64,000 bases of DNA. Origin: Stenopsyche tienmushanensis (lineage: Eukaryota > Arthropoda > Insecta > Trichoptera > Stenopsychidae). The stretch is from the NCBI GenBank assembly GCA_008973525.1, contig WACJ01000523.1:1922001-1986000 (forward strand), in the 5' to 3' direction. Positions within the stretch are counted from its first letter, which is position 1, and every line of letters starts with the position of its first letter. This document shows positions 61,325 to 64,000 of this stretch, piece after piece. The notes under the pieces were generated by a model. That model was not told the DNA's origin, searched no databases, and saw nothing but the letters and a program-made list of their open reading frames with translations. Position numbers and translations under genes: made by a program.

Positions 61325-63345
61325 AATTTATTTGGATCTCATCACGCACTTCCATACCCGCACTGTAACCAGTTTACACCGGTCATCACAGACACACGCT
61401 TACAATCCAAAAAATACGCTCCAGGCGTAAAAGACATTGAATCAAGAGGTGTTGCTGGGAAAGTTCTCCTGTTCCACCGTAGCTGCTGCAGTATTTGCAG
61501 GGAATATGGGGCTTTGGACAACTCACTGCCAGTTCTGGAAGGAGCTAGTATAGTCTGGAAGTTAGAAATCTATTATTAAGTCCAGGTGCTAGATTCTACA
61601 TTTAACAACAATTGAAGAAGTAGACTACGGAATTATTCTCTGTAGAATCCTCCTTCCGGTATGCGTGTCCAACAGGTCCTGAAGCTGAACCTCTGTAAAA
61701 TATTAAGCTGTTTGTGTAATATATTAAAAAAGAATACTAGTTGCCTAAGCTGCGTATACACACAGTAAAGGTGGCGTGGCGCATATGTGCGACAGAGACG
61801 GAGAGAGTATAAACGATTCACCGTCTTTTTCTGACCCAGTGGCTGGGAGACTAAATTTTCGTCTCGTTCAGCCTAATTTGCCACAGAAGTGAAAAATAAA
61901 AGGAATTCTAATGAAAATATTTTGTCATTATTCTGCATATAATGCTTAATGCTTATCGGCCGCCATTATTGCCTTTCGCGATGATCTCACCACCATTGAA
62001 GCGATTCATGGTACTGTACAGAAATCCAACATCCAAAGGAGTCCAGCATAAATAATGCATAGTTTTGTTGTATTATTTTAAGCATTGGACGAGAATAATA
62101 CAGGTGGACATGCTAAATCTTTTGTACGGTTTGCATCGAAAGCACTCTGAATATTTATGTAAACCGTTGACATCACAGTCTGACGTGCTAATTCGACGTG
62201 TGTGTGTAACAGTTCAAATATTGTCAAGTTTGGTGTTTTTTTTTTTGCCGTTTGGCGAATTGGTTACAGTCTTAAATTTCAATATTTGATGACATTGTGT
62301 GTTGAATCCGCATACACCTAGGTCATGGAAGTCGATCTTGTCGTTGCACATTTGCAACGTCACTTGCTTGCTTTTGGACAAGGTTCTTGCTAAATATACA
62401 CTCCTGTTGCCAGGGACCACGGAATATGCAAGTACTCTGCTAGCTCATATCGCATCGTATAGAATTAGCAGCGCAATTATGTGCGGGTTACACTTTTGTT
62501 GTGCTCGATTGTAAAAAAGTTGAAAACCTTGGAGCGATGACGTCAAGAGCTCGTGCTGCAGCACGGCTCGTCTTCGTATCACCGCCACAATTTGCTGATG
62601 ACATTGCCACGATGATATGCATCCATTGCACAAAGACGTATCCTTCCAAGTTCGCATCTGATCAAATGCGTTTTTCTTCCGCAGAAATCTTGCAGAAGGA
62701 TTGCCGCATCGAGAGTTAAGGAACGATCCTTCAGCTGACAAAATAATACGGCCCTGGGTGAATCACTGCAGCGTTGAACAGGTAAGATTTTCAACAACAT
62801 TTTTATTGTGAGCGACTGCTGTTGCTAGAAAATTTCGCTCGATAAAGCTGATGGTTCAAGGTTTCTTCTGCGATGTGAAACAAGTATCCATTGTCTCCGG
62901 TGGTCGTTGTGCTATTTGCAGTAGCTGTCGGTGAAATCTACTGAAATAATGCCGTCGACATTTCAATCCAACGGTGCAATTGTCATTGTGTCTAAAAACA
63001 ACGAAATCGGCATGACTGCCATCGATAACATCTCTTGGCGACTACCACTTAGCAGTTCCATTGTGGCATTTCGACATGAACTGAATTCCCTTTCCATTTC
63101 TAGCAAGGTGTTTGCACAAGCCGGTTGAATAACAGACGCAACGATTCTATGACAATGCTCTTTATTTCTTCCATTGAAGACTCATCTAATTAATATGACT
63201 TGAATATGAACCGATCTTGGGAATCTCTGTTTAAGCTCAATTCCAGCTATTAAATGTTAGCAAACAAATAAAGAGCCGTCGCGAATTTGAACGCTTTACC
63301 TAATAAATAAATGCAGAAGTGAAAGGGTAGTAAAATTGGACGATG
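61325..63345. other. No gene recognised
   Basis: Contains overlapping frames at 62445-62800 (minus, up to 98 codons) and 62501-62719 (plus) in a mid-GC patch, with no recognised motif in either. If a host exon exists here, I cannot show it. Confidence 0.35.
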
Positions 63346-63352
63346 TCATTTG

Positions 63353-63460
63353 GGCGGCCCGGTCTTTTCCTATCCTTCAAAGTCCCAGTCTCCAGATAAC
63401 TTCTAATAGTAAAAGCATCCCCTCGATGGAAATATTCATTTTTAGCATCAATTTCGTATT
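63353..63460 (-). mobile_element. mariner linker fragment
   Basis: GGGCGGCCCGGTCTTTTCCT, ATCCTTCAAAGTCCCAGTCT and a CTTCTAATAGTAAAA tail match the reverse of 20270-20340 closely, including AGTAAAAG near its end. Confidence 0.5.
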
Positions 63461-63512
63461 TTTATGATAGATGCAAGAATAGCGATATATCATATCCCCA
63501 ATGTATAGCACG

Positions 63513-63560
63513 AGGGTAGTCCCAAAAGTATCCGACCTAAGAAAGAAAACACAAATTGGA
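63513..63560. repeat. mariner-type terminus fragment
   Basis: GTAGTCCCAAAAGTATCCGA-CCTAAG recurs as AGTCCCAAAGGTACCCGACC-TAACG at 30524-30550. GTCCCAAAAGTAT-type ends are common mariner termini. No partner end. Confidence 0.4.
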
Positions 63561-63734
63561 AAAAATACCAAAGTTTTAAGTTTGGCTAAGGCTAAATCTG
63601 GTAAATATGACGCATGACGAAGAAATTCATCTTGAATTTTGCTTCAGAAGGAATTGTCTTTGCCTTCTTTGTAGCAGATTATCTCCTTTCAGTCCATTGT
63701 TTTGACTGTCCTTTTATCAATTCAAGTTTGGATT

Positions 63735-64000
63735 TTCTCTGATCTCAGAGTGTTCGTGCTTAGAACCGTTCATGCATACAAATCATATTCTGTGGACATG
63801 TTCGGGCATGGTGGTATTCGTAATGTCAGCGATCCGAGAAGCGGACCGGTTGGACACACATACTTTGGGGTCACTCCGTTCTCTTTTAGGGCGTTCGTTG
63901 GCGGAATTTTCGGTGATAAATGCATACCCGGGACCTTCTATGATATGTACGATCATGGAAACCCCTCCAGACTTAGCTCAATAAATCAGATCGGGCACTT
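63735..64000 (+). mobile_element. R1-LINE ORF2 C-terminus and 3' region, running off the window
   Basis: The plus frame reads ECSCLEPFMHTNHILWTCSG, a C-x-C...H-x4-C zinc knuckle, and then FVMSAIREADRLDTHTLGSL and FSVINAYPGPSMICTIMETP. The nucleotide block GTCAGCGATCCGAGAAGCGG-ACCGGTTGGACACACA defines the repeat family seen elsewhere in the window. The copy continues past base 64000. Confidence 0.75.

Noticed and set aside
62445..62800. Opposed frames of 73-98 codons as a possible unannotated exon.
   Set aside because: No splice-site pattern or family match seen on either strand. Left as unassigned sequence.

Overview
The window is animal nuclear DNA, most likely from an insect. Three things point that way: one multi-exon Enhancer of Polycomb gene with short GT-AG introns, AT-rich sequence, and a dense layer of Tc1/mariner, R1-clade LINE, Helitron, hAT and pogo-like elements. 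I cannot place the order or species from sequence alone. There is no bacterial gene organisation, no CRISPR array and no tRNA or rRNA gene that I could recognise.

Region 1 to about 15 kb holds the only host protein gene I can support. It is the 3' two-thirds or more of an Enhancer of Polycomb (E(Pc)/EPC1-type) gene on the + strand. Twelve coding exons between 418 and 10696 give an uninterrupted reading frame of 1196 codons ending in the conserved C-terminus MEVT. The first coding exon or exons lie upstream of the window. Its introns carry old transposon debris: a DD-type transposase relic, an R1-LINE fragment, a mariner relic, and in the 3.3-kb last large intron LINE relics flanked by an inverted repeat. 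Downstream lies a long AT-rich stretch that probably includes the 3'UTR, with a clean 191-bp MITE at 13249-13439.

Region 15-64 kb has no recognisable host protein gene. It is nested transposons separated by islands of higher-GC single-copy-looking DNA (about 23.0-25.3, 36.9-37.3, 40.6-41.5, 49.3-49.9, 54.0-54.7, 56.3-57.0 and 58.8-60.1 kb). The best-defined elements are: an hAT element with a perfect 8-bp target duplication containing a nested mariner (38424-40395); a 5'-truncated R1-type LINE with a 29-A tail and an 11-12 bp target duplication (41752-42225); an internally deleted mariner with intact terminal repeats (42310-43102); a 176-bp pogo-like MITE (43111-43286); a complete non-autonomous Helitron (46392-46770); and mariner-type TIR pairs at 15803-16085, 16361-18583 and 25403-26893.

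Two recurring patterns stand out. First, the 3' end of an R1-clade LINE occurs about ten times, and in four places it sits directly against a mariner transposase fragment, always on the opposite strand. Second, a Helitron-like repeat occurs four times; three copies carry two or three 5' ends and one 3' end, and the fourth has lost the 3' end. All transposase and reverse-transcriptase reading frames I saw are broken or truncated, so mobility would have to be supplied from elsewhere. Boundaries of old repeats are approximate.
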